This document shows, one piece after another, positions 1-28,300 of a DNA stretch of 64,000 bases (position 1 is its first letter; every line of letters starts with the position of its first letter). Under the pieces are notes generated by a model. The model saw only the letters and a list, made by a program, of their open reading frames with translations. It was not told the origin of the DNA and made no database searches. Source of the stretch: Gadus chalcogrammus (Eukaryota > Chordata > Actinopteri > Gadiformes > Gadidae); NCBI RefSeq assembly GCF_026213295.1, contig NC_079425.1:8878647-8942646 (forward strand). The letters run 5' to 3'. Position numbers and translations under genes: made by a program.

Positions 1-337
1 TGGCTATAGTAATAGTAATTACCCCCGTCAAAGAAAAAAATCCCTGGAGAACTGGATGGTGTATTATGGTTATGTCCCCTGTGTGTCTGCGTGTGTTGTT
101 TGTGGGCATTAATGTAAACCTTCCCTTTTTTTAAATTTCCTCCAACTTTGGGAATTCGTGACCAATAACACTTTGGATATATTTTTTTTTAATTATGACG
201 GCCGTGTTTATTTGAATCAGCAAGTTTAAATCAGATGTGTTCAAATTTCAATTTAATTCAATGGAATCCTGTAAATTTTTATTACACAAAGGTTCTAGCA
301 TTAATGTGCCGTAACGTGCGTGCGACTGCACACACAG

Positions 338-15401
<15,064 letters not shown>

Positions 15402-18400
15402 ACGGGGCGTTGGAGCGTCGCTTCCACTCTCCCAGAACCGCCTCTTATTTCCCCCCCCTCTATGCCACTGACCCCGCCTCCCGCGCCCACCTGTAAGACC
15501 AGCCCCGCCCACCTCTTCTTCGTCTCCTCCAATCACATTGCCCCATCTTCTCTCCAGGGTCCTTTTTGACTAGCCAATCAGCACAGTGCCAACGCCCTCA
15601 ACTGGAGCTCATTCTGGGTACATGGGATCTCTTTGTGTTTCCTGCTCCTCTGCTCTGGGTTCTCTGGCACTCTCGCTCTCTCGATCATCGTCCCGTCACG
15701 TCCCTTCCCCCTCGCTCCTCTCTTGTTTTAACTGCTCAAAGCTTAAGAGGACTAGAAACTGCTGTCTGCTGCTCAACACAGTTAGGTGGGAGTCCTCACT
15801 ACAATCTACCCGCACCTTTTTTGTTTCTGCATTTCCGGGGTTAATGGTAGGTTTTCCTGAGCCAACGGGCCAATGGAATGGTTTTCTTCTTTTCCCAGTG
15901 ACTGAGGGCTCGCATATTCCTTCGCGGCAGTTTCAAACCCTATGAAGAATGCCTTTGGGCCAGTTGTGAGACAGTTTGCTTGCTTTTAGGATTCTGCCCG
16001 TTCCTATACTTTATACGAATTCTACGGAGCACCCAGTCTCGCCCTCTAGCGGCGTCTAGAACCGTCTTTAAGATAAGATCAGAATGATAGAAGCGGTATG
16101 TGATATCCGTCCCGCTGCCAGCTGAAGTCGGCAGAACCAGAATGTGCTGTAAAAGTCCATGTTGAATCATTGCACTTTTATTTTATTTTATTTTTACTCA
16201 AAACCTTATTTATTATTTGTGCCCGATTTTTTTTTTAGTTGTTGGTGATCAAGAAAAACTTTTTTAAGTACGGGAATTTTCCCTCATGGCTGAACGTCAT
16301 ATGAACTGAAATGTTTGGTTTTTGTGGTGAAAGGGGAATATTTGTGTTCGGGTTACAAGGCATATCAGCTGGAAATGCAAATCTGATCGGTAAAATCAAG
16401 AAGTTCACTCAATATGATTTTACAGAAATATTAAGCTTTTCCTCAATTCACTGTCCATCCTTTAACTGCAATTGTTTAACACAAACAGCAGATCTGTTTG
16501 AATTAAAACTTCCATTCAGTTAACAAACACATTTTCGCACATATCCGATCATCTTCTACGTTGTATTGGAGTGAAGAAATTATAAATGGATAGATAATGC
16601 CTCGTATCCAGCGGCAACACAAGCATTCACCAACAGCTTTGTTTTTTGTTATTTTGACAGTGGCCTGTTGTCAACCAGTCTCTGATTAAAAATGACGTTA
16701 AATAGTGCAACATTTCTGTCCAAGACCTGCTGGTATATAGACTTACTACTGAGATACGTGCTACTGAGTTCTGGCTAAACAGCTAATGTCTGATCTAATA
16801 TATTGTTATTAAATATATTGTTCTCCAAATATATAATTTAATACTTAACGTACCAGGCAGCCCGTAAATGGCGCTCATATCGCTGATGTTCACATGAGAC
16901 GGGATTTCCGCAGATGTTGAGTATGTGCGTACTTGTGCCATTGTTTGTGTATGTGTGGTGCAAACGAATGACGTGTTTTTGTGTGTGTCTGTATGTGTGT
17001 GTTTTGGTTGGTGTCTAACAGCATCCGTCCAAGTGTTTCAGAGGTTGTTTGAATGGGGATGACCTCATATTATTTCTCAAAAAGACAACAATAGTTCATC
17101 GCCCATCGAAATGGTTTGAAAAACCATGACAATGAAAAATAACTGGATTCTTTTTTAGCTCATTTATTTTATTTTTTTGTAAAAAGAAATGTTGTTTTTT
17201 TTGGCCTAAAAATAAATGACATGACCTGTGCTGTGACTAGGTTTGAGTCTCCATATTGTAGGAATGTTACCAGAGCTCAGAAGCCAGAGCGCCAATGTTT
17301 GACTGGCGTACAAAGTCCTCCTGTGTTGGTAGAACATTGTATTGTAATACAGAGAGGCCTCTAATAGAAAAATACAGCTGAAATATTTCACCACGAGTAA
17401 AGACAGTTACTAGTAGGGTCGATCGACTGTGCGGACAAAGATAAATATCCTGAATGACTTAATGAATGAGAAATCAAGCACTAAGTAGTTGAGTTTATTG
17501 TTATTCTTCTCTCTGTTGCCAATGCCATATATGAGATCAACTACGGTATATATTTTTTTGTAGTTATGAAATGTTCTAAAAAGAGTTGCCAAGTGATTTC
17601 TCCTGCTTGAGGTGCCCTAGTGTGTTTGGTGTGTCCACTCTCTTTGATCATTATTTCTTCTCCAGTCCAACATTGGTCTATCACATAATTACATCTTGTT
17701 CAATCCAAGACCACTGCTTTGGCTGAATACTGAACTGATTTCAGAACGACATTAGTTGTCAATATTCAGTGACTTTCTTCAAAAGTGTATCACTCAGTAT
17801 GTCAAACAGGTTTGACTAAATCTAAAGAATACAGGAAATCTCAAATTCCTAGCTTGTGACCCATAACAGGATTAACTTTTTCTTTACTTATTCCAGCCCA
17901 AAACCTGTTAGTCATACTTTGTGAAGGAAAATGTTCATGTTCCCTCGATGAAGTAAACACTTAATGCTGCTAAGTGTGGGTTCTGAGCTTGCGTCTGGAA
18001 TCTTCTAGCTTGCTGCTTTTGGGGGGTGATGAGGGGGGGCAATGAGTTTTGGGCAAGTAGACGCCTCACCATATCACCCAAAGTACTAACATAGACCTAC
18101 TTCAAGTTTGAGAGTTTATTTAATTGTATTTTATTTATACAGGTTGTAAGTTGGAGAGCAAGACTTCATCGCATAATATGGACTACTGCACAAAAATCCT
18201 TCCCAGCAGAGACTAAGCATCGTCAGTTTAACTAATGTTCACAGGAGATGCCAATGGTTAGGCTTCCTCCATTTTAATTTTGCTGGCTGGTTGAATGGTG
18301 CCAGTAAATAAAGTTTTTTTTTTTTTCTCACATGCAAAATTATTAACATGCACACAAGGAAATTCTCATTATGATGAAGTCAGATATTTCTAAATGAATT

Positions 18401-18850
18401 CTGTGTGAATTGTAATGCTGCTGACCATTTATAGCGCTTTCAGATTGACCATTTAAGGTTGACTTCTGAAAGGGGGAAGAAACAATTATTAGGAACGAAG
18501 AGCTCATGTCAGCGCATGTAACAGAAGTGCTTGGTCTGGAGGAAAGCTTACTGTTTGACTGAAACTAACTGAACACTTCAGACTTTTTCCGAATTCTTTT
18601 TTCTTGTCTTGGGAGACACGCGTCTGCTAAAAGTGAGTAGATGATTATGACATCTTCCTCTGTGTATAAAGGTTATGGGTGTGCAATTTATTTTGGTTTT
18701 GAGATAATGCCATGTAATATTGAGGTAACAGATTTAACATTGTGAGATTTCATTTTGCTGTACATACAAAATTTGTGGATTTAATAAAATTGTCTGCAGA
18801 TTTTCATATTTTGGCCTTGTCTTGAGTCATATGTTGAATAAATAATTATA
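15402..18850 (+). other. glg1: Probable glg1 3'UTR with candidate polyadenylation signals
   Basis: No further coding is seen. AATAAA occurs at 18307-18312, 18783-18788 and 18837-18842. The signal at 18783 is followed by a T/G-rich stretch, making it a reasonable main site. Known GLG1 transcripts have long 3'UTRs. The exact end is inferred. Confidence 0.5.
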
Positions 18851-20663
18851 TACAATAGTTTAACACCAGTTTCCTAAACTGGACAAAAGCAATTTGCTGT
18901 GTATAATCGTAACCTTGTGCATCTGTAGCATATTGAAAGAAAACGAGTGTCCATTTTTACAAAGTATTTAATAAACATTTCACATGGTTTATAAAAAAAG
19001 TGCCTCTAAGATTTATCACTTTTACTTACTTATGATCCATACAAAGCACCTTTAGTATAAAGAACGATATAAATACAAACATTTATTTCTCTGGTCTCAT
19101 TGGTTTTCCAGAAATGCTTTTTGAAATCTTGTCAACTTTTCAAAAGACAAACATTTTTTCCAAAATACATAAATTAAGGTCCATTTTAAAGGGTCAATAC
19201 AAGTCTGGGTGATCAAACCATCATCCTGTCTTCACTAAAACATTGGTTAGCAATACAGGGTAATTGTGACCAATGAATTCCTGAAATCAACGTCCTTTAA
19301 CTATTCTACCTAAAAGCATTTAGTGTGCCACTAAATGTAAATCAATGACAAGTGCTACAGTCCCACGCTAAATGATCGTCACCAGAATAGGTACATGGAT
19401 GTGAGTTTGATCAACCAGACCGGTATTGTCCTTCAACAGTCATGTAGAAAGGCTTTAATGTCAAATAACACCGCTTTAGTCCGTCTCTTTAGTACTCCTT
19501 GTGTTGTGTGACTGAAGTGCTACATCTGTATGGACAGCAACAGCTCCTCTGAATGAATACTGCATTAGACGCCACGCTACAGTGATGTTCATAACGTGGC
19601 TTGGTTTTCAACTGGTTCTCCTACAACAAGGCATAACTAAGTGCAGACCAAAAAAAAATCTGTCCATGAGGAACAGTTGTATGTTTGGGCACCCATTTTG
19701 TTAATGTGTTGTTGCCAAGCATTAATACAAATAAAAAAAGTTGAATCTAATAAGAGTATTGTTTAACACTAGAGATTCAAAAAAAGTGATTTGAATCCTA
19801 ACATGAATGAGCAAACGAAAGGTTTCAAGCAACTAAAAGTGCAGGTTAAATGAACGACTAACATAACAGGAGCCTATGCTATAGCTTCTCTCACATGAAC
19901 TTATCTAGGGAAGTCCATGCACCTATATCCCTCTCCCAAGAGATAAATGAGGCTTAAAGAAAAAGGTACATGCTATATTTACCGAAAAATTAAATGTAGA
20001 CGACTTTTTTGTAAAGGAACAGCTTTACATAAAGACACAATACATATTTCTTTGCAATTGCAAGAATAAAAAAAGCAAATGGGACAGGAAGGGGGTTGGA
20101 AGTTACATGATTGCTTTCAAGTCAAAAGGGACAAAATGGAACTAAACAAACCTTCTAATACCAACAAATGAGGATTGTTGCTTACTAAATACATACACTT
20201 TGGGGCCTTTATCAGGTCAAATAATGTCGTACTTTAGAGCAACACAGACTTAAAAAACGTTTGGATGATGCACTTTGGAATTAAACGTGCCCATTACAGA
20301 TTGGAACGGGTTGTGCTTGAAATAGTGTGAATGTTGCTCTCCATAAGGGAGACCCTTGCTGATTCTCTCCAACAGGAGAGGCATTCGGACAGTGTGGGAT
20401 GGTTTAATACTCAAACATTTAAGAAAGGTCAAATAGCTGCCCTGGTTAACACATCAAAAGCACCGTCGCAAACATCTTTAGATAAAGTACAGATGTAAAG
20501 TAAACAATCAGACATGAAGAGGAGTACAAAATTACATGCCATGATTTCTCTTGTATATTAGAAAAGGAAACAAAGTCACCAGGGAAGGAGTACTGGAAGG
20601 AGGAGCGGACGTCTTAGGGAGGAGGCTGCCTCCTCGTCATTCTTCTCAACATGGCGGTTTTAT
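18851..20663 (-). other. Probable 3'UTR/downstream region of the zinc-finger gene
   Basis: A/T-rich DNA without exons lies between the convergent genes. A - strand AATAAA (TTTATT at 19082-19087) is a candidate end for the zinc-finger gene's transcript. Confidence 0.4.
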
Positions 20664-20775
20664 TTAGTCCATAAATCGCTGGCAGGCCTTCTTCCAGCGG
20701 CAAGCTGTGCACCACTGGTCCCTATGCTCGATGCCGTACACTTTACGGCACTTTTTGGCCTCACCGCGCACCCGC
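20664..20775 (-). CDS. znf395: ZNF395-like exon 8 (C-terminal Cys motif, stop)
   Basis: The 112-nt exon encodes [20 protein letters not shown] and the [16 protein letters not shown] end, with stop TAA read from 20664-20666. The acceptor is CTCTCAG. Confidence 0.95.
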
Positions 20776-23700
20776 CTGAGAGAGGGAGGGACGGGGGTTA
20801 AAAATAACAGTCTTGCAACCTCCTTTATTCCAAATGTATTCAGATATTTCGTACTATCGTTGTCTCATCTCTTGTTTGGTTTGACACGCACACACTTTCA
20901 CTTCATCTATAATGTGCCGTGCCAAGACCAATCCGCTGGACCAAACACATCTACACGTCGACATAACAACATGGCACATGATGTCCTCAGTGAGGGCTGA
21001 CCTGGTGGGCCAGTGGCAGCGGGGAGGGGATGCACTGGTGGGAGTGGTCCTGGCGGGGGCGCTGTGCTGCTGCTGCCACTGCTCTCCCACGCTGACGGAG
21101 CGCACTCTGAACGGTTTCACTGCCCCCTGAAGAAGAGAGATGGCCTTTGGTTAGAATTGAGTCCATGCCCTACATTCACACTCACCTCACCAGGTCAGAG
21201 AGCGTCCGATAAAGCAAGCCAGTGTGCCAAGTTTCATTTGATTTCATATTTTAAATGTTAAGGCTCCCATGGAGAATATTAACTACGGTAATATAATTTT
21301 TTTTAATTTATTCATGTGTATGTATGTATGTATGTATGTATGTATGCTTGCATGTATGCATGTATGTATGTAATTACATGCATGAATCATGTTTGTGCAC
21401 ACACCTAAACCAATGCACGAGAGTTAAGATTTCATTAACGCCTTTGTCTGATCTTGCTGCAGTGGCAGCTGCCCTGCCCACCTCTTTGTCCACGTGTTGT
21501 TTACCTCTCTAAAAAAATACCCTGCAGTTACCGCTTGCCTCCAGCAGATGGCAGAGCTCAGAGTGAGCAGGGCAACACAGTTATGGAACATCTGATCAAA
21601 TAGGCAGGGGGATTGGCTTGATAATATCCAGGACATCCCATCTCAGGGGCAACGGCTACAAATCAGCCTGCTTTCAACAACCAAACACTGTTTCCTTGGT
21701 GGACAACACCAGGCCAACAACCCCTCTGTGAGAAAGGATATCTTTGCACGGTCAACCACTGTTTTTACATGCTTGCTGCAGTGAATGTAAGTTGTGGCCG
21801 AATGATTTCGAAAATAACGATGGGATGAACAAAAAAGCCGCTTTGTTCATGGGTGTGTGTGTATTACCCAATATTTGGACACGTTTTTGAGGTCAAATGT
21901 AATGCCATTGTATTTTGTAGTTGGAGGCACAGCTCGACCCTAGGCGATTCAGGGACACTTGTCTATATTAGCAGGTGCACTACGAGTTTACCCTTACTAC
22001 TGCATGCTGAAGCCTGTCAATTGGCCAGCACAACCACAGTATTATAAAAAGGTGCAATACATATGTATCGCTTGTTTTGGTTTCAGCTTCTCGGCTCAAC
22101 AGCTCTGGGTTGGATATTCTGGCGGCTTTGACAGCTTGTTATTTTTGACAGCTTTTTATGGTCCCCATTGCTCAAACAAGACCTGCAAGCCTGCATGTCT
22201 CTTCGCCAGGGGCTCCTTTCTGTGGTCAGGACGCACCCCCTGGGGGACAAAGGAGCATGCTTACCTGTTTGCTCTGCAGGCTACTGGCGTTGGTCCAACA
22301 ATGGGAGGCTGAGCTGCAAGACGCCGGAGTCACCTCGAGGGGAGGGGGAGGGGCCTAAGGAAACCCATCAAAACACACCCATAAATCGCTGCATGCCTTG
22401 TTTGTGGAAGGCAGGGGAGGAGGGGTGGCTGTTTTCCTTTATCCCATGATGGCATGCGCTTATAGTCTCAAATCCACACACGATCATCATGCGTTTCATT
22501 GAGCTTTTATTTGTTTTTGTTGTTTTTTATCTCTGGTATCCCACCATTATACACGGAAATCATTTCTAGATAGCCTTGTGATGCAAGCGCCGATATCTTG
22601 AGAAAACCTTGATAATGTATTGAATAGTTCCAACATTTAACTGGAAAAAGATAATTAGACCATGGCTCAGAAGAAGGCGGTCCGGCCTACCTGATAGGAG
22701 TGTTCTGACTGGACTTGCCAGGGGCTTCTGCCAGACCCGGACGGGGCCGACTTGCTCAGAAGACTGGCCTGTTGGCACTCGTCCCCCGGCTCGCCGGCGG
22801 ACAGGGCCCCGTCTCCCAGGGGAGGGGGGCAAGGATGGGGGGAGGCCAGGGATGGGGGGTGAGGATGGGGGGAGGCCGGGGGAGGGGAGGAGGGCGCCGG
22901 CCAGGGCACTGGAGACACGGGGCTGAGGCTGAGGTGGGACGGCGTCGGGGGCTGGCCCGGTGGCTCCTTCTGGTGGATCTCTGTGTAGTAGAAGTCCTCC
23001 TCGCTGCGGGAGCAACGCTCGTGCTCCCCGCCAGACCTGAGCAGCAGCAGACGCGACCGCGTTAGATGAGAGGGTCTGAGAGCGGCGACGCGACACATGG
23101 TCGTGCACAGATCCGACCGGATTTGAATTGTGAGTGGGGGAGTGTCTCACCCGAGGTGCAGCGTGCGCACATGCCGCTTGATGCCCACCACAGACGTGAG
23201 GATCTTCCCACAGGTGGGCCACAGACACCTGTAGGCCACCTTCATGGAGTTCTGTTGGACAACAGCGAGGGTAGGGATGTAAGAAATCAGGGGCCGTATT
23301 CACAAAGGATTTTAGGGCTAAAAGTAGGTCCTAACTGGCGAATTTAGGAGTAACTCCTAAAAATAATGGGCGTGTCACTCTTAAATTTAGGACTCCTAAC
23401 TTTTTTCACTAAGAGCAATTCACAAAGTATTTTAGGCCTAAAAGTAGCACCTAAGTCTAGGAGAGCTTAAAAGTCCTCAAGAGGACTCCTAACTCAGTAA
23501 GACCTATTCACAAAGAATCGTAAATGCCTACGAGACGAAATGTTAGGGTATTAAACTTGTTGTGGAGTTAATCGCAATGCAATAACATCCCCGACTAACA
23601 GGAATAATCCGATTAGTCCCGAAATAAAATGTTATAAAAATTATAAATTATAAGAAAATATATATAATTTATAAAAAATAAAAATAATATCGCCATCAAA

Positions 23701-25360
23701 AGACGAGGACGTGTTCGTCAATAGGAAGAAAGTGCATTCCATCAACACGCAGGTTGTTTTTTATGCAAATTTTAACATAGCCTACTGGATGTTGTTGCAA
23801 AGTGGCCTGGATCTTCAGCTACCCATGATTCGCGCATTTTAATGGTGAGCGGTCTGAGGCAGCTTTTTGAGATGTACCAGTTGGGTGTCACTTGCTGGGT
23901 GACAGTGACTATCCATGCAATACGTGGCTCTAGACACCCTACCTTAATCCACAACCGGGAGCACAGTTAAAGGGTAACATGTAAGTGATTACGCAGATTA
24001 CGCTTAGTCCTATGCGTAAAACACATCGTATTGGCTCTTTGCGAGCACACAAACATACACGAAATGTTGTGGAGAGAGGAATTGGGCAGATGAAACATCG
24101 GTTTCATGTCCTCCACGGCGAAATACGCCTCACCCCAGAGAGGGCAAGCACAGTAGCCTAATCACTGTGCCATTCTACACAACCTTTGCAAGCGGAGGAA
24201 CATTCCACAGCCAGACGATGATGATGATGATGATGATGATGGCGATCAACATTACAAGGAATTTGGCCGTGTGGAACCGAGTGGACTGGCATTTAGGGAT
24301 CACTTTGAAAACACATTTTAGGTAAACACCTTGGCACAAATCAGTCAACACTTGGGTAGTTCGTAACATTTATTTTATTTTAGATTTTACGTATTTTTAT
24401 TGTTTGCTTTCTCTCTCTCTTGAACGTGCAGGCTACAACGTCATTATCGTGGTCTGCACAAAATTGTCATCATGCGTGTATTCTGCTAACTGCACTATAA
24501 CTACTTAATAGGAATTCATTTCTAGCCTAGGCTATTTCCTTGTTTTTCGGTGATTCAGTGGGCTCGTCTGAACAACCAATCACCGAACTGACCGCTTCTA
24601 AACTCGTGCACGAGAATTGACGTAATCCATAGCAACGGCGCGTCACTCTTAGTTCACTCTTTGTGATTTATCCTTAGTAAGAGTAGGTCTCAGCGGCTTT
24701 GTGAATAACTTTTAAGAAAAAACTCCTACGTAAAATGTTTTAGCGCGAGTTAGGAGCACTCCTAGCGGTAAGATAAAATGCTTTGTGAATACGGCCCCAG
24801 AACAATTACGTTTGAATACACGGCCCAACGTAATTTGAACTGCATCATCATGAAGTGTGCACTATGCTGCCAAACATTTCACCTTCCCCTTTGATGTTGA
24901 CGTCTATATTGGGCGCTCATTGATGCAAAATGTGCGGGGTCTACAGGGCCAGCAATGTGAATCAGCCGCGGTTATGTGATATAACCTATAATGCTTTTGT
25001 CATCGTTTATGATTTGCTTGGCGGTAAGTTATTTGCTACATGTTTGCACCCGTCGAGAGGAGATAATCAATATAATAATAGAGTCCATGATAGGCTTGCG
25101 CTTCGATTTCTCTCTCGTCTCCGTACCTTGCGTTTCCTCGGTGCCGGCTCCTCAAATAGAACCTGCTCCAGCTCCATGTCCAATCCCTCGTCAGAGGGTG
25201 TGGCTAGGCCACTATCAGCCTCTATGATTGGTGGGGAGGGGGCAGGGCTTCCGTTGCTATGGCCAACGCTCCAGTAGCCGCTGCTGCCACTGTCCGAGAG
25301 TTCCCCGCCAGCACACTCCATGCCGAGAGCTGATTTTCATGCAACACAAACCCATCCAAC

Positions 25361-25392
<32 letters not shown>

Positions 25393-28300
25393 AACAGACA
25401 CTAAGACCATATGCATTTTCTACAATTATCATAATACTCATTGCTACTAAACTTACAAATGCGACTGTTGACACACTCCTTATATTACGGCTACTGCTAT
25501 AACTACTACGACCCTGAGCTTACCTGCTGGTGTGTCCATTTGTTTGGGGCTGTGAAGCAGAGGACTGAAGGACAGGCTTGTAAGGACCAGGGCTGCCATC
25601 ATCTCATCCATATCCACCTCCTCTGCAGTTCTATGGTTGGAGGAAAGACTGCAAAATGTTAGCATTCAGTCGGTAACCAAAGAGAGAGAAACAGAAAGCT
25701 ATGCTGTTGTTTGTTGTGGCAGGCTGGATGGTAAGAACACATCGGCTTGGCACAACCACTGGTCATTTTAGAAGCATCGATGCTGACCGTTAAAATAGAC
25801 ACAAGGGATATGAATGACTCAAATTGTCCAGTCAAATAATCAGCTGCTGGTATGAAAGTGTAATCGAATATTCGATGCGGGGTGACATTCACAAATCCAT
25901 GGCTCATCGGCCAAAAATCCCTTCAACACACCCTGCTCCATGTTGAATAAAAACATTTTGCACACTACTGATTTGAGTTTCCCTGCATTAAGTCACTAGC
26001 ACTTTAAGAGAAATATAGTTTCTGTCTCTGATTAGCTGTTATGGCTAAGTACACACATTCTTTACCAAAGTACAGATAGTAAGATAGTAGTGTAAAAAAA
26101 TCACTCTGGTAAATGTTAGTACTGATTCAACTTCTTTACTGTGAACATGTACAGGCTCTGAAATGTACTCAAAGTAAAAAGTAGCCCTCTCACATTTCTA
26201 CCTGAAGTTTCTGGCCCAAGCTAACTGAACCTCACGTCAAATGAATATCACCCGAACCATTTTCCCTTTCCCTTTACATTAACTTCACTCCAATGTGCAA
26301 ATCGGTTTTCAATGTCAGCAGCAGAACTGAAAACGAGAACGAATGTCTAATTAAGCCTAAAAAATTCCCCCGTCTCAACAGGACTGTTCCATCCATCCTC
26401 ACTTGCTACGCTACTGGATCTCCCGTCCAACGCCATTTAAACTACAGTAAGACGCCCGTTCTGAAAATGTAAGGAGAAGAAACTACAGATATTTGTGTTG
26501 AAATGTAAGGATTCAAAGTAAAAAAGTTTTCAGGAAATAAATACTTAAGTAAAGTATAGATACCTGAAAACTGAACTAATGAGTATTTATACTTTGTTAC
26601 TGCCCACCTCTGCTGATTATAACTGTCAATCTATCGCGGGTTGTTTACCTTTGAGTTGCTGTTTCTGTTCTGTCTACCATTCAAGCAGAGAACCAAACTA
26701 TCTGACATGGTTACACTGGGTTACACAGGGATATAGATAAGTGTTATGGCTTATGTGTTTACATGTTAAACACGCAATGGCTAATGTGTGTAATTACTGT
26801 TTATTCATATATATGTTGTATCCGTTTTCCCTGAGAACCACCAAATTGTACTCTAGTAAACGTTGTTAAACCAGAGCTACCCTCTGTGGTTCTCTGACTG
26901 GAGTCACGCACCCATAGCGTTCGCCAGCTCTATTCTGCACATTTGCAGAGGCCCTAGATCTCTATTTACTTGTCAAAAGTTCCACCTGTGCCCAGGTGGA
27001 ACTTTTGCAGGACTTTAGCCTAATCTTTTAGCGTAATGTTGGTGCCGTTTGATTGGGTTGCAAGTTCCACTCCAAATCATGACCCTGCGGTTATCTCAGG
27101 TGCGCCAGCGGCTTCTCTCACCTCCTGGGGACATCGATGCATGAGGAGACTGTGCGGGCTCCGTCCCCGGGATGGCCGGGGCAGGCGGAGGTGGAGGGGG
27201 ACGGAGACGGGAAGAGGTGGGCGGAGGGCGAGGTCCACACGTCCTCCGTCTTCCTCAGGATGTGCCGGGCCTGGTCGGGCAGGAACACGGACACCTGGTT
27301 GTCCATGTGGTTGTGCTGCTCCACCACGCCGGGGCACTCGCGACTGCCACAGCGCACATACACCTGGGATGGAGAAGGGGGGGGGGAGGGGGTAAGCTGG
27401 CAGCATGCTATCGTTTTATTTCAGCTGGCCGAGGCTAAAGTCCTTCTCAGTTTCATGATCAATGAAGTTTCGGTTTGGGTGCTGACTGTTCCAGTATTTA
27501 CGAGTGGCAGGAAATCCCCATAAAGTTCACTATGGCAAATATATGTACACCATAGCATATATACACTATAGGATATAGAGAGATATAGATGTATAGATAC
27601 TGTTCAATCTCATACAGTCCCAATCTCAGCGAGTTTTCGGTTGCTCGTTTTGTAGGAGCTTTTTTGTTTTTAGCACCATGGACAAAAAAGTCCTCGATAG
27701 ATTCTACAAAATTATAATTATCATCACATTGGAGCTGTATTTTATGCATTCTACGTACCTCACACCAAAAACGCGGCACTGTAAAAAAAAAAAAAGATAC
27801 CAGACTTTTAAACTGATATTAAATGTGTGTTTTCAATACACCACCACACATCAGCACTGTGCTGCTATATTCCAAGTGGGGAGTCCCAGGGGAGTTACCC
27901 AGCCGCGAGGTTTGTTGGGTAACAAACCTCTTTTGAGTTTCTCCACAACGTCATGATTGTGCAGCGGCCAATGCTTTAGTTTTATCATTTCAATATATAT
28001 TAGCCAGCTCCAAAAGGATTCCTCTTACAATATTTTTGTGATGGTTTAAGATGGTAACGTATGGGTAATGCAGCGCCATGTTTACGTACTGCTTTGCACC
28101 CCTAAATAAGACGAGACACCATGTTTCATTTGAAATCCCGCCTTTTTTTGCATTGCTGTCATCTGCAGCGATGTCAACTTTTACTAAGTTACAAAGTCTT
28201 GGAGGTGAAGCACGTGCCGAAAAATAAGTTTGGCGAGGCTTGTGTTTGTGTGTTTCCTCCTCAATCAGGTTCTTTGGTTCTACCAACTATGCTAAACTTT

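Noticed and set aside
22268..22316. A possible extra exon of the ZNF395-like gene with AG and GT borders
   Set aside because: Its 49-nt length breaks the phase between exons 6 and 7 and its translation lacks family resemblance.
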